From Bryobacterales bacterium (GTDB taxonomy: Bacteria; Acidobacteriota; Terriglobia; Bryobacterales; UBA6623), in the NCBI GenBank assembly GCA_022826925.1, contig JAJDTX010000130.1:25928-89927 (forward strand): a stretch of DNA of 64,000 bases, given 5' to 3'. Of the stretch, positions 16,017 through 26,755 are shown piece by piece (positions within the stretch are counted from its first letter, which is position 1; the number at the start of each line of letters is the position of its first letter). Below the pieces are notes generated by a model that saw nothing but the letters and a program-made list of their open reading frames with translations, did not search any database and was not told where the DNA came from. The translations under genes were made by a program, and so were the position numbers.

Positions 16017-16319
16017 TTAGCCAGCCTTCTCGACCTTCTCCACCGAAGTGATCTTCATGCCTTCGATGTTGCCGGTCACGGTGACCTTCGTGCCGGCATG
16101 CTCCACCAGCTTGGCTTGCTCGGCAACCTCGTAGATCTTGCCGTCGGCCGTTACGACCGCTGCCGTTGCCCCGTTCTTGATGCAGTTCACGGCACAGGCC
16201 AAGTCGGTGTGGCCGGCCTTCGCGCAGTTTAGGTCCAGCACATGGCCGGTAACCGACCCTGCCAGGCAAAGCGGCGCAGCCAACATGGCGAGCGCGAGCA
16301 GCGTGATCAGTCTCTTCAT
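16017..16319 (-). CDS. Small secreted DUF5818-like protein, copy B
   Basis: 100-aa paralogue of the protein at 11718-12029, beginning with the same MKRLITLLAL signal peptide. The mature region keeps GSVTGHVLDLNC, two further cysteines (LACAVNC), the ADGKIYEVAEQAKLVEHAG block and VTVTGNIEGMKITSVEKV. The spacing between cysteines is a few residues shorter than in copy A. AGAGGA upstream of the ATG supports the start. Predicted periplasmic, function unknown. It lies just upstream of sdhCAB in the same orientation. Its promoter has the same 18-nt spacing as copy A. Confidence 0.85.
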   Translation of the reverse strand: MKRLITLLALAMLAAPLCLAGSVTGHVLDLNCAKAGHTDLACAVNCIKNGATAAVVTADGKIYEVAEQAKLVEHAGTKVTVTGNIEGMKITSVEKVEKAG

Positions 16320-16362
16320 TTGGATGTTCCTCTCTTGCGGTCGAAAACGCGACCGAAACCGA

Positions 16363-16392
16363 ACTCTAACGCCACCGCGGCCACTTAGTCAA
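16363..16392 (-). promoter_or_regulatory. Sigma70-like promoter of DUF5818-like copy B
   Basis: Minus-strand TTGACT (16392-16387), 18-nt spacer, TAGAGT (16368-16363), ~43 nt before the ATG at 16319. Same layout as for copy A, but without the tandem 11-bp element. Confidence 0.5.
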
Positions 16393-16429
16393 GCCCTAGA
16401 GCCCGCGCGCCGCCACCATGCCCCGCAGA

Positions 16430-18633
<2,204 letters not shown>

Positions 18634-18846
18634 AGCGCTTGCGGTGCTCGGAGGGGCTCGCGGCTCGGAACGTTGCTGTCGAGCCCGGAAACCGGGCAGA
18701 GCATCCCGGTCGGCCCCAAATCCAAGCATATCATTGGGCCCTCCCAGGCCACAACGCTGCCCGTGGCAGGGACCGGACGGCCGGGGCCATCGGCTCTGGC
18801 GGAGTAAGATTAGAGTTTGGGCTCGAAGCGCGGCTCGAATTCTCCC

Positions 18847-19641
18847 ATGGAAGCGACCCCAGCCAAGACTGAGAAGCTCGACGACGAGGCACCGCAGGAG
18901 GCCGTGCAGCCGTCGCGCGGCATCATCGCCGAGTGGACGGTCACGATCCTGCTCCTGCTATTCGGCACGACCACTCTCGTACAAGCGTTCGTGATTCCGA
19001 CCGGCTCGATGGAGGACTCTCTGCTGATCGGCGACCATTTGCTGGTGGACAAGCTCGCCTACGCGCCAGCCGGCGCCATCAGCCAATACCTGCTGCCGTA
19101 TCAAGAGGTCGAGCGTGGTGACATCATCGTCTTCCGCTATCCGATGGACCTCGAGCAGACCTTCGTCAAGCGCGTCGTGGGGGTCCCGGGCGACCGCATT
19201 CGCATCGTCGACAAGCAACTGTGGATCAATGGCAAGCATGCAGACGAACCCTACGTGGTGTACAAGAGCGATTTCATCGACTCATACCGCGACAACTTCC
19301 CCACCCTGCCGACGTCGATGCAGATCTACGAGCCGGCCTTGCGCATGCTCAAGGAATTTGTCGAGGACGGGGAACTGGTCGTTCCAGAAGGGAACTATTT
19401 CGCGATGGGCGACAACCGCGACCAGTCGCTCGACAGCCGCTATTGGGGATTCGTGCCGCGGGCGCACATCGTCGGCAAGCCCTTGATCATTTACTGGTCG
19501 TACGACGCCCCCACCGCACACCTGCAAGACCCAGGCGTGTCCCTCGAGCACCTGCGCGACCTAGCCCTGAACTTCTTCACGAAAACGCGCTGGTCTCGCA
19601 CATTGAAGTTGATTCGCGGCTACGAGTGGTCAGGGGACTGA
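18847..19641 (+). CDS. lepB: Signal peptidase I
   Basis: Membrane-bound protease of 264 aa that removes Sec/Tat signal peptides. One transmembrane helix (about 26-48) anchors it. The catalytic Ser54 lies in [11 protein letters not shown] and Lys108 in [13 protein letters not shown], and the box [14 protein letters not shown] follows near the end. The cytoplasmic N-terminus is acidic and Ala-rich. An ATG at 18847 is preferred to a TTG ten codons earlier. The manC-like gene follows after 11 bp, suggesting one transcript. Confidence 0.95.
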   Translation: MEATPAKTEKLDDEAPQEAVQPSRGIIAEWTVTILLLLFGTTTLVQAFVIPTGSMEDSLLIGDHLLVDKLAYAPAGAISQYLLPYQEVERGDIIVFRYPMDLEQTFVKRVVGVPGDRIRIVDKQLWINGKHADEPYVVYKSDFIDSYRDNFPTLPTSMQIYEPALRMLKEFVEDGELVVPEGNYFAMGDNRDQSLDSRYWGFVPRAHIVGKPLIIYWSYDAPTAHLQDPGVSLEHLRDLALNFFTKTRWSRTLKLIRGYEWSGD

Positions 19642-19652
19642 GGTCTCCGCCC

Positions 19653-20744
19653 ATGCGCAGCGGGCGACTTGGGCCGCAGCGCCACGCAGTCATCGTCGCC
19701 GGCGGCCGCGGGGTGCGTTTCTGGCCTCGCAGTCGCATCGACAGGCCGAAACAACTGCTTGCACCGCTGGGCGGCCCGACCCTGCTTAGGCAGACGTTCG
19801 AACGACTGCGCAGCTCGTTTCCAGCTGAGAACATCTGGGTCGTGACTGCCCAGCGCCTGCTAGATGCTGTTTCATCCGAGCTGCCGGAGATACGGTCCGA
19901 GCGCCTGATCGGCGAGCCGGAGGCCAAGGGAACTGCTCCGGCAGCTGGCCTGGCGGCCGCCCTTATCCACCGCAAGGATCCCGACGCCCTCATGGGAGTG
20001 TTTCCGGCCGACCACCACATCGGCGATGAGCAGCGATACCTTGGACTGCTCGAGTCGGCCCTGACGGCGGCTGAAGCGGATCGGCTGATCGTGTTGGGAA
20101 TCCGGCCGCAGCGGCCCGAAACCGGTTTCGGCTATATCGAGTTCGCCGATCCGATCCAGGCGGGCGATAGCCAGGCAGCACCGGTGACGCGCTTCCGCGA
20201 GAAGCCCGACCGTCGCACGGCGGAAGAGTTCTTCCGGAGCGGACGGCTCTATTGGAACAGCGGCCAGTTCTTCTGGAGGGCCGCAGTCCTCGCGGAAGAG
20301 ATGCTGCGACACTTGCCGGACACTTGGGCCACTCTAGCGGCGATCGCGGGAGGCAACGAGAACGGGTTCGGCGAGCGGCTCGCCGAACTTTACGGGGAAT
20401 GCGCGCACGTCTCGGTTGATACGGGCATCTTGGAGCGCTCGGATCGCGTGTGGGGGTTGGTGGCTCCAGACATCGGCTGGAGCGATCTGGGCAGCTGGGA
20501 ATCTCTCCGAGCGCTGCTCCCGCAGGACGCCGATGGCAACTGTGCGCCCACGCCAAGCACGCTGGTACGGTCGTCGGGAAACTATCTGGACGTGCCGAGC
20601 AAGCACGTGGCTCTGCTCGGAGTGAACGATCTAGTCATTGTCGAGACTGCGGACGCACTCTTGGTCTGCCCTCGGCACGAGGCTCAGAACCTCTTTGAAG
20701 TCATTTCAGCTCTCGCGGCTGACGATCACAAGCGCCTGCTATGA
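19653..20744 (+). CDS. manC: Mannose-1-phosphate guanylyltransferase
   Basis: Makes GDP-mannose from mannose-1-phosphate and GTP, for surface polysaccharide synthesis. The 363-aa protein has the nucleotidyltransferase signature AGGRGVRFWPRSR...PKQ at the N-terminus, FPADHHI, and the later REKPD and WNSGQFFW blocks. It lacks the C-terminal cupin (phosphomannose isomerase) domain of the longer bifunctional enzymes. The start ATG at 19653 lies 11 bp after lepB. Its end overlaps the convergent glycosyltransferase gene by 6 bp. Confidence 0.9.
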   Translation: MRSGRLGPQRHAVIVAGGRGVRFWPRSRIDRPKQLLAPLGGPTLLRQTFERLRSSFPAENIWVVTAQRLLDAVSSELPEIRSERLIGEPEAKGTAPAAGLAAALIHRKDPDALMGVFPADHHIGDEQRYLGLLESALTAAEADRLIVLGIRPQRPETGFGYIEFADPIQAGDSQAAPVTRFREKPDRRTAEEFFRSGRLYWNSGQFFWRAAVLAEEMLRHLPDTWATLAAIAGGNENGFGERLAELYGECAHVSVDTGILERSDRVWGLVAPDIGWSDLGSWESLRALLPQDADGNCAPTPSTLVRSSGNYLDVPSKHVALLGVNDLVIVETADALLVCPRHEAQNLFEVISALAADDHKRLL

Positions 20745-21407
20745 CCGTGGCTCGCGGTACGGGAGCAGCCAAGATTCCAAGCTGGCCGGCAGGCCGGCAT
20801 CGTGCGCCAGCCGCCTAAGGCCCGACAACGTATCCACGTCGTAGCCCTTCGTGCGCGTTTCCACGGCCCTGAGGCCAGCGTCTTGCGCGGCAGCCATGCA
20901 CGCCCTGCGGGTGTCCGGGCGCGACCAAGTCACGCCTCGAAACATTGCCGCGGCGACGCGGGTCGCTCCGATAAGCGTAAAGCCCCCGTCCTCCGAAGGT
21001 CCCAAGACCACGTCCGCCGAATCGAGCGCTTCCGAGGCCTCGCCGAGTTGCGCCCATGGCAACGTGGGAGCATCGCTGCCCACAATCAGTGCCTTGCCGT
21101 ACCCGTCGCCCAGCAATTCCTCCAAGCAGAGCCGCATGCGCTGGCCCAAGTCGCTGCCGCGCTGCAATCGAAAGCGGCCGCCGTCCGCGACAGCCTCGAA
21201 TTCTGCCCACTGCACGTCGCAGTAAAGGAAGGCGTCATGAGCTAGCGAGCCGACGAGGCGCTCCCACGTCGCCAAGGTGCTGAGACGCTGGAACTCTGCC
21301 GCTGCCTTGGCCGAGAGGTCTCGGGCGAGGCGGGTCTTGACCATGCCGGCCCGCGGCGCCTTGGCGAACAGCGCAACTGCGATGGCCGGAGATCGGGACA
21401 TGCCCAT
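20739..21407 (-). CDS. TIGR04282-like glycosyltransferase (DUF2064)
   Basis: 222-aa protein of the small GT-A-like group annotated as TIGR04282/DUF2064. It opens with VALFAKAPRAGMVKTRLA (nucleotide-sugar-like loop) and has QRGSDLGQRM, the IVGSDAPTLP motif with an acidic pair, and LGPSEDGGFTLIG. Its substrate is not established; the family is widespread and often lies beside cell-envelope genes, as here. ATGs at 21407 and 21401 both fit. The 3' end overlaps manC by six bases in convergent orientation. Confidence 0.87.
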   Translation of the reverse strand: MGMSRSPAIAVALFAKAPRAGMVKTRLARDLSAKAAAEFQRLSTLATWERLVGSLAHDAFLYCDVQWAEFEAVADGGRFRLQRGSDLGQRMRLCLEELLGDGYGKALIVGSDAPTLPWAQLGEASEALDSADVVLGPSEDGGFTLIGATRVAAAMFRGVTWSRPDTRRACMAAAQDAGLRAVETRTKGYDVDTLSGLRRLAHDAGLPASLESWLLPYREPRS

Positions 21408-21411
21408 CCAA

Positions 21412-21420
21412 TGCTACACT
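21412..21420 (+). promoter_or_regulatory. Possible extended -10 element for the LytTR regulator
   Basis: TGC-TACACT at 21412-21420 has the form of an extended -10 box (TGn-TAnnnT) and lies 20 bp before the ATG at 21441. No convincing -35 hexamer is seen upstream. Confidence 0.3.
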
Positions 21421-21440
21421 CGCCCTAGGATCGATCGCCG

Positions 21441-22235
21441 ATGTCGGCAGATTCCCGCGCAGGCGGAAGCATCACGGCCCTGCTCGTTGACGACGAGGCC
21501 TTGGCCCGCGAGGAACTGGGATTCCTGCTGCAGTCGTTTCCCGAAGTCGAGGTCGTCGGGGAGGCGGCGGATGGCCACAGGGCGATCGATCAAGTCGCCG
21601 ACCTAGAGCCCGACATTGTCTTCCTTGACGTTCAGATGCCGGGTCGCAACGGGCTCGAAGTGGCACGGGAGCTGCTCGCGCGCGGGGGCAAGATCCCCTA
21701 TATCGTGTTCGCCACGGCCTTTGACCAGTACGCCGTCGAGGCGTTCGACGTCAACGCTGCGGACTACCTGCTCAAGCCCGTTGAAAAGGACCGCCTGGGT
21801 CGGGCGATTCGCCGGGCGCAGCAACAGATCCTCTCCCCGGAACGCGAATCCGAGCGCTTGGCGCGCCTGCTGGCGACGATTCGCAACCAGCCCGCGCCGC
21901 CAACCAAGGTCCTGATCCGGGGTGGCGACCGCATGATGCTGGTCGACGCTGCGGACGTGATCTTCGCCACTGTGGATTCCGGCGCGATCCGCATCGTGGC
22001 GACTGAATTGGACGGACACAGCAACTACAAGACGCTCGACGAGCTGCACGCGACCTTGGAGGATCCGCGCTTTTGGAGGCCCCACCGTTCGTACATCGTT
22101 AACATCAACCGAATCAAAGAGGTGCTGCCTTGGTTCAAGTCGAACTACCAGCTGCGCATGAGCGATCCGGACGGGACCGAAGTTCCCGTGAGCCGCGGCC
22201 AAACCAAGCGGCTGCGCGAATTGTTCAGGCTCTAG
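21441..22235 (+). CDS. LytTR-family response regulator
   Basis: Two-component regulator of 264 aa. The receiver domain (about 10-130) has the acidic pair Asp17-Asp18, phospho-acceptor Asp63 in FLDVQMPG, a Thr/Ala switch in FATAFDQYAVEAF and Lys in YLLKPVEKDR. The C-terminal LytTR DNA-binding domain (about 160-262) ends with the typical RPHRSYIVNINRIKEV...PVSRGQTKRL. LytTR regulators bind short direct repeats and often control envelope or secreted functions. No histidine kinase gene is adjacent, so the partner must lie elsewhere. The gene stops 71 bp before an Oar-like receptor on the same strand, which it could control. Confidence 0.93.
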   Translation: MSADSRAGGSITALLVDDEALAREELGFLLQSFPEVEVVGEAADGHRAIDQVADLEPDIVFLDVQMPGRNGLEVARELLARGGKIPYIVFATAFDQYAVEAFDVNAADYLLKPVEKDRLGRAIRRAQQQILSPERESERLARLLATIRNQPAPPTKVLIRGGDRMMLVDAADVIFATVDSGAIRIVATELDGHSNYKTLDELHATLEDPRFWRPHRSYIVNINRIKEVLPWFKSNYQLRMSDPDGTEVPVSRGQTKRLRELFRL

Positions 22236-22306
22236 GCCGGCTCACGGACGCGCCGCTCCGTAGCGTCGGCCAAGGCCGAGCAGAGGATTTCCTGTCTCTG
22301 CATAGG

Positions 22307-25300
22307 ATGTGTCGTCTTGCCTGCACGGCCGCGATAGCGCTCTTCGCGGCGTCGCTGGTCACGCTCCCGGCCCAAGTGGTGGGCGGCAGCATTTCCGGCA
22401 CGATCATCGGGCCGTCAGGCGGTCGGGTGGCGGCCGAGGTTGTCGCAGCGCACGTCGAAACCGGCCGCCAGCATAGCTCGCCAGCGACGCTGGACGGGAC
22501 GTTCGTCTTCCCTTCCCTGCCGCCCGGAACGTACGACCTCAGGCCGAGCGCCAACGGGCTGTCCGCCCCGGTGGCGCGGGTCGCCGTGCGGGTCGGCACC
22601 AGCGTCCAAGTGCGGCTCGAAATGGTGCTGGAAGCACTCCGGGCAAGCATTGACGTGGTGGACTCCACCCCGCTGGTCGAGGCTGAGACCGCAGCATTGG
22701 GCACGGTGATCGGGCGCAACAGGATGCGCAACCTGCCCCTAAACCAACGGGTGTTCTTGCCGCTGACGCTGCTGGCTGGCGGGGCTCACTCGAGTGCGCC
22801 GGGCTCCGAGCTCTCTTCCCAGAACGACAGCGGCTTCCATGTGTCGGGCGGACGCGAGACAGCCAACAACTTTCTGCTTGACGGCATCGACAACAACGAC
22901 ATCTATATCAATCGGATCGTCGTCAGCCCGCCTCTGGACAGCGTCCGCGAGTTCCGACTCCACGCATCTGGCTACAAGGCGGAGTTCGGCCGCAGCTCGG
23001 GCGGGCAAGTGAACGTCGTAAGCCGCTCGGGCACCCGCGAACTGCACGGATCGGCCTACCACTATATGCGCAACGAGGCGCTGGACGAGCCGAACTATTT
23101 TGACCCGGAGGACGAACCGAAGCCGACGTACCGGCGCGGTCAGTTCGGCGGCGCCCTAGGCGGGCCGCTGCCCGGCGAACACACATTCTTCTTCGCCGGC
23201 TTCGAGGGCACCCGCATCGACGACGCCGCGACGCGCACCGCGTCAGTGCCGACTCCGGCGCAACGCACGGGCGATTTCTCCGACACTCCGGCTCCGGTGA
23301 TCGACCCCTTCGCGGCAGCGCCGTTCCCTGACAACCGCGTTCCCCTGAGGAGGCAGGATCCGGCCGGCGCGGGCGCGGCCCGCTACTGGCCAGACCCCAA
23401 CCGACGGGACCCTGTGCAAAACTTCGTTTCGACGCCGGACGGTGACGCCCTCGTGAATCAGCTCACGGGGCGCCTGGACCACGACCCGGCAGCCGAGAGC
23501 CGCATCTTCGCCCGCTTCAACTCCGGCCACCTGCGCTCTTTCAGCCCGTTCGCGGATTCTGACGTGCCTGGCTTCGGGAGCTTCACGCTGGACCGCGGCC
23601 AGCACCTTGCGGCAGCCTACTCACAGGCGTTCTCGGCGCTGACCCTGCTAGAGATCCGCGCTGGGTTCAACCGCCTGCGCCGCGCGGTCACGCACCAGAA
23701 CGCGGGTCGCGACATTTCCAGCGAGCTAGGCATCAAGGGCTTGACTACCGATCCCCGCTTCGTGGGATTTCCCAGTATCAATGTCGGCGGCTACGCCAGC
23801 CTGTCGGACGACACCGCGCTCCCGATCGCGCGCACAAGCACCACGCAACACGTCGCCGCCAATCTCACGCACGCGAAGTCAAAGCACCGGCTCAAGTGGG
23901 GCGGCGAACTCCGCAGCGTCAGCATTGACGGCACCCAAGGCCTGTTCGGACGCGGCCAGTTCAATTTCCTAGGCGTGATTTCGCAACACCCCGTGTCGGA
24001 CCTGCTGCTCGGCTTTCCCACGTACAGCATCCAGACCGTGGTGGACAACGACTTCCGCCAGCGCGCGCAATTCTGGAGCGTGTTCGGCCAAGACGACTGG
24101 ACGCTGGCGCCAGAACTGACGCTAAGCGTCGGGCTGCGCTACGAATACAACGCGCCCGTTCACGACGCCGATGACCGCTTCTCACAGTTCGACCTCGGCA
24201 CGCTGCAACTCATCGACGCGGCCGCCTCGCCACTCGGCAGGGCAGGATACGCGGCGGATCGCAACAATTTCGCGCCGCGCATCGGACTCGCCTGGAATCC
24301 CCGCGACTCGCTTGTGGTGAGGGCCGCCTACGGCCTCTACTATGACGTGACCATGCTGGAGGCCAACTCCGGCCTGTACTTCAACCCTCCGTACTTTGAC
24401 CTGAAGCTGTTCTTCCCGTCGCAAGTCTCTCTGCCGCGATTGTCAGACCCGTTTTCCGGGCCGGGCTTCGCCCCTCCCGCATCGGTCAACACCCTGCAAC
24501 CCGACTACCGCACGGGTTACGCCCAGCACTGGCATCTCGGGTTCGAGCATGCGCTGCCCGGCGAGCTGGTGGCGCGCGTGTCCTACGTTGGCTCGAAGGC
24601 AGCCAAGCTATTGCGGCGGCGAAACCTGAACCAGCCCCCGCCGGGGGAGGGCGAGGTGGACTTGCGGCGCCCGACGCCCGGCTTCGCCAATATCGTCCTG
24701 TTCGAGTCTGGAGCGGCCTCGAGCTACCACTCCGGCGTCGCCACCCTGGAACGGCGTTTCGGCGAGCTCGCCGGCTTTCGCGCGGCCTATACCTGGGCCA
24801 AGTCCATCGACGACGTCTCGGCCTTCCTGAGTTCTTCAGGCGACCAATCGTTCCCGCAGAACAGCCACGACTTCCGGGCCGAGAGGGGCCTGTCCAATTT
24901 CGACCAGCGCCACCGCTTGGCGCTCTCCCTCCAACTCGCATCCCCGTTCCGGCACAGGCTGCTGGGGGGCTGGCGCGCCTACGCGATCGCCACGGCCGGA
25001 AGCGGCCGCCCGCTGACCCCCCAGTTGGCCATCGACAACTCCAACACCGGCAACACCGGCGGTATCTTCGGCACCGATCGACCCAACCTGACCGGCGATC
25101 CGGCGACCGGCCTTCACGGTCCGGGCCAGTTCTTCGACGCGGCCGCCTTCGCCATGCCTGCACCGCTCACCTTCGGAAGCGCCGGGCGGAACATCCTGGC
25201 CGGTCCGGGCTTCGGCTCGCTGGACGTGGCAGCCGTGCGATCCCTGCGGCTGTCTGAGCAAGCCACGGTCGAACTGCGGCTGGAGGCTTTCAACCTCACG

Positions 25301-25414
25301 AACCGCGCCAATTTCGACCTGCCCGAACGGACGTTCGGCCAAGCGACTTTCGGGCGATCGCTGTCGGCAGGCCAGGCGCGCCAGCTGCAGTTGGGACTGC
25401 GATTCTCGTTCTAA
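22307..25414 (+). CDS. TonB-dependent receptor, Oar-like
   Basis: Outer-membrane protein of 1035 aa. Domains in order: signal peptide (1-23), carboxypeptidase-regulatory-like Ig domain (about 27-105), plug domain (about 115-230, with NNFLLDGIDNNDIYINR and EFGRSSGGQVNVVSRSG), then a long beta-barrel. The protein ends in LGLRFSF with a terminal Phe, the usual barrel insertion signal. This class is greatly expanded in Acidobacteria and is thought to import large substrates or act in the outer membrane; the ligand is unknown. The ATG at 22307 is chosen because the signal peptide begins there; the open frame upstream overlaps the LytTR gene. Confidence 0.92.
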   Translation: MCRLACTAAIALFAASLVTLPAQVVGGSISGTIIGPSGGRVAAEVVAAHVETGRQHSSPATLDGTFVFPSLPPGTYDLRPSANGLSAPVARVAVRVGTSVQVRLEMVLEALRASIDVVDSTPLVEAETAALGTVIGRNRMRNLPLNQRVFLPLTLLAGGAHSSAPGSELSSQNDSGFHVSGGRETANNFLLDGIDNNDIYINRIVVSPPLDSVREFRLHASGYKAEFGRSSGGQVNVVSRSGTRELHGSAYHYMRNEALDEPNYFDPEDEPKPTYRRGQFGGALGGPLPGEHTFFFAGFEGTRIDDAATRTASVPTPAQRTGDFSDTPAPVIDPFAAAPFPDNRVPLRRQDPAGAGAARYWPDPNRRDPVQNFVSTPDGDALVNQLTGRLDHDPAAESRIFARFNSGHLRSFSPFADSDVPGFGSFTLDRGQHLAAAYSQAFSALTLLEIRAGFNRLRRAVTHQNAGRDISSELGIKGLTTDPRFVGFPSINVGGYASLSDDTALPIARTSTTQHVAANLTHAKSKHRLKWGGELRSVSIDGTQGLFGRGQFNFLGVISQHPVSDLLLGFPTYSIQTVVDNDFRQRAQFWSVFGQDDWTLAPELTLSVGLRYEYNAPVHDADDRFSQFDLGTLQLIDAAASPLGRAGYAADRNNFAPRIGLAWNPRDSLVVRAAYGLYYDVTMLEANSGLYFNPPYFDLKLFFPSQVSLPRLSDPFSGPGFAPPASVNTLQPDYRTGYAQHWHLGFEHALPGELVARVSYVGSKAAKLLRRRNLNQPPPGEGEVDLRRPTPGFANIVLFESGAASSYHSGVATLERRFGELAGFRAAYTWAKSIDDVSAFLSSSGDQSFPQNSHDFRAERGLSNFDQRHRLALSLQLASPFRHRLLGGWRAYAIATAGSGRPLTPQLAIDNSNTGNTGGIFGTDRPNLTGDPATGLHGPGQFFDAAAFAMPAPLTFGSAGRNILAGPGFGSLDVAAVRSLRLSEQATVELRLEAFNLTNRANFDLPERTFGQATFGRSLSAGQARQLQLGLRFSF

Positions 25415-25466
25415 TGCGCTGCACGCCAAGGCCCGGCCCAGCGTCCTAGCCTCTAGGGCCGGCGCG

Positions 25467-26669
25467 ATGCCTGAGTTCACGGTTAGCTACACGGACCGAC
25501 AGGGCGGGGTCCACGAGGAAGTGGCGGCCGCTCCCTCCGCCCACGTGGCGCGGCGGCAATTCACCGCGCGCGGCCTGTTAGTGCATTCGGTGAGCGTGCG
25601 GGGCGAGATCCAGACGTCCCGGCCAGGCAGCAAGCGCGGGCGTCTCGACCTGCAGCAATTCGTGGTCTTCAACGCGCAATTCCTCGCCATGATTCGAGCG
25701 GGCATGCCCATCCCGCAGTCTCTGGAGCTATTGGCGGGGAATGTGCGCAACAAGGCGCTGGCCGCACACATCGCCGCTGTTCGCAACGATGTCAGAGTCG
25801 GCGTGCCGCTCTCGGACGCCTTTGCCAAGCGCAAGGCGTTCCCGCCCATTTATGTCACGTCCCTGCTCGCCGGCGAGCGCTCTGGAGCGCTCGACTCAGT
25901 GCTCGAACGCTACGTGGAATACCAGAAACTCGCGCTGGCGGTTCGCAAGAAGATTCTCGTGTCGCTGATCTATCCGACGGTGCTGATCGCGCTGGTGCTC
26001 ACGCTGGTGGTGTTTCTCGTGACCTACGTGGTGCCGGAGTTCGCGCAACTCTACGACACCATGGACGCGAACCTGCCCGTATCGACACAATTGCTCGTCG
26101 CGTTGGGCGGAGCTGCGCGCGACAACTCCCTGTTGCTCGTCGCGGCCGCAGCAGCCGCGGTAGCCGGGGGAATCTGGACTCTGCGCCGGGAAGGCGCACG
26201 GGCCGGTCTCGAGGGCCTGCTGCTGCGCACGCCGATGGTCGGCCAGCTCTGGATTCGCTACCAAGTGGCCCAGCTGGCGCGACTGCTGGGCACGCTCCTC
26301 ACGGGAGGCGTGCCGCTGCTGCACGCCCTAGAGACCGCCAGCGAATCCCTCGGCTCGGGGCTGCTGCGGGGCAAGCTCGGCGTGGTCCGGGAAAGAGTCC
26401 GCGAGGGGCAGACCCTGGCGGCTAGCATGCTGCAAGCCGACCTCTTCCCGACCCTGGCGGTCGAAATGGTGCGCGTAGGGGAGTCGACGGGCGCACTGCC
26501 GCAGATGCTGACATCGGTCGCAGAGTTCTTCGATGACGAGGTCCAGACCAAGACTGCCGCGCTGCTGAACCTGATCGAGCCGGCCATCATGATCTTCATG
26601 GGCATCTTCGTGGCCTTCGTGCTGATCTCTCTGTACCTGCCGATCTTCAGCCTTGCGGAACAGTTCTGA
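25467..26669 (+). CDS. gspF: Type II secretion/type IV pilus inner-membrane platform protein (GspF/PilC)
   Basis: 400-aa polytopic protein that couples the assembly ATPase to pilin or pseudopilin movement. It has a soluble N-terminal part and two T2SSF repeats (about 65-190 and 265-390). Hydrophobic segments lie near 168-190, 217-235 and 370-392. Repeat signatures QFLAMIRAGMPIPQSLELLA and LLGTLLTGGVPLLHALETA are clear, as are the MVRVGESTGALPQML and ERSGALDSVL blocks. It begins a same-strand run of seven genes for the machine, with an 86-bp gap before the ATPase. Confidence 0.93.
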   Translation: MPEFTVSYTDRQGGVHEEVAAAPSAHVARRQFTARGLLVHSVSVRGEIQTSRPGSKRGRLDLQQFVVFNAQFLAMIRAGMPIPQSLELLAGNVRNKALAAHIAAVRNDVRVGVPLSDAFAKRKAFPPIYVTSLLAGERSGALDSVLERYVEYQKLALAVRKKILVSLIYPTVLIALVLTLVVFLVTYVVPEFAQLYDTMDANLPVSTQLLVALGGAARDNSLLLVAAAAAAVAGGIWTLRREGARAGLEGLLLRTPMVGQLWIRYQVAQLARLLGTLLTGGVPLLHALETASESLGSGLLRGKLGVVRERVREGQTLAASMLQADLFPTLAVEMVRVGESTGALPQMLTSVAEFFDDEVQTKTAALLNLIEPAIMIFMGIFVAFVLISLYLPIFSLAEQF

Positions 26670-26755
26670 AGGCAGGCTGTCCCAACGGGCGGCTGCACGC
26701 TGCCTCCTGCTTGTGCGTCTAGATCTATTGCACGGCGCGAGCACGGCGCCAGTCT

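Noticed and set aside
18817..18846. TTG at 18817 as lepB start
   Set aside because: An ATG ten codons later gives a normal N-terminus and no feature supports the extension.
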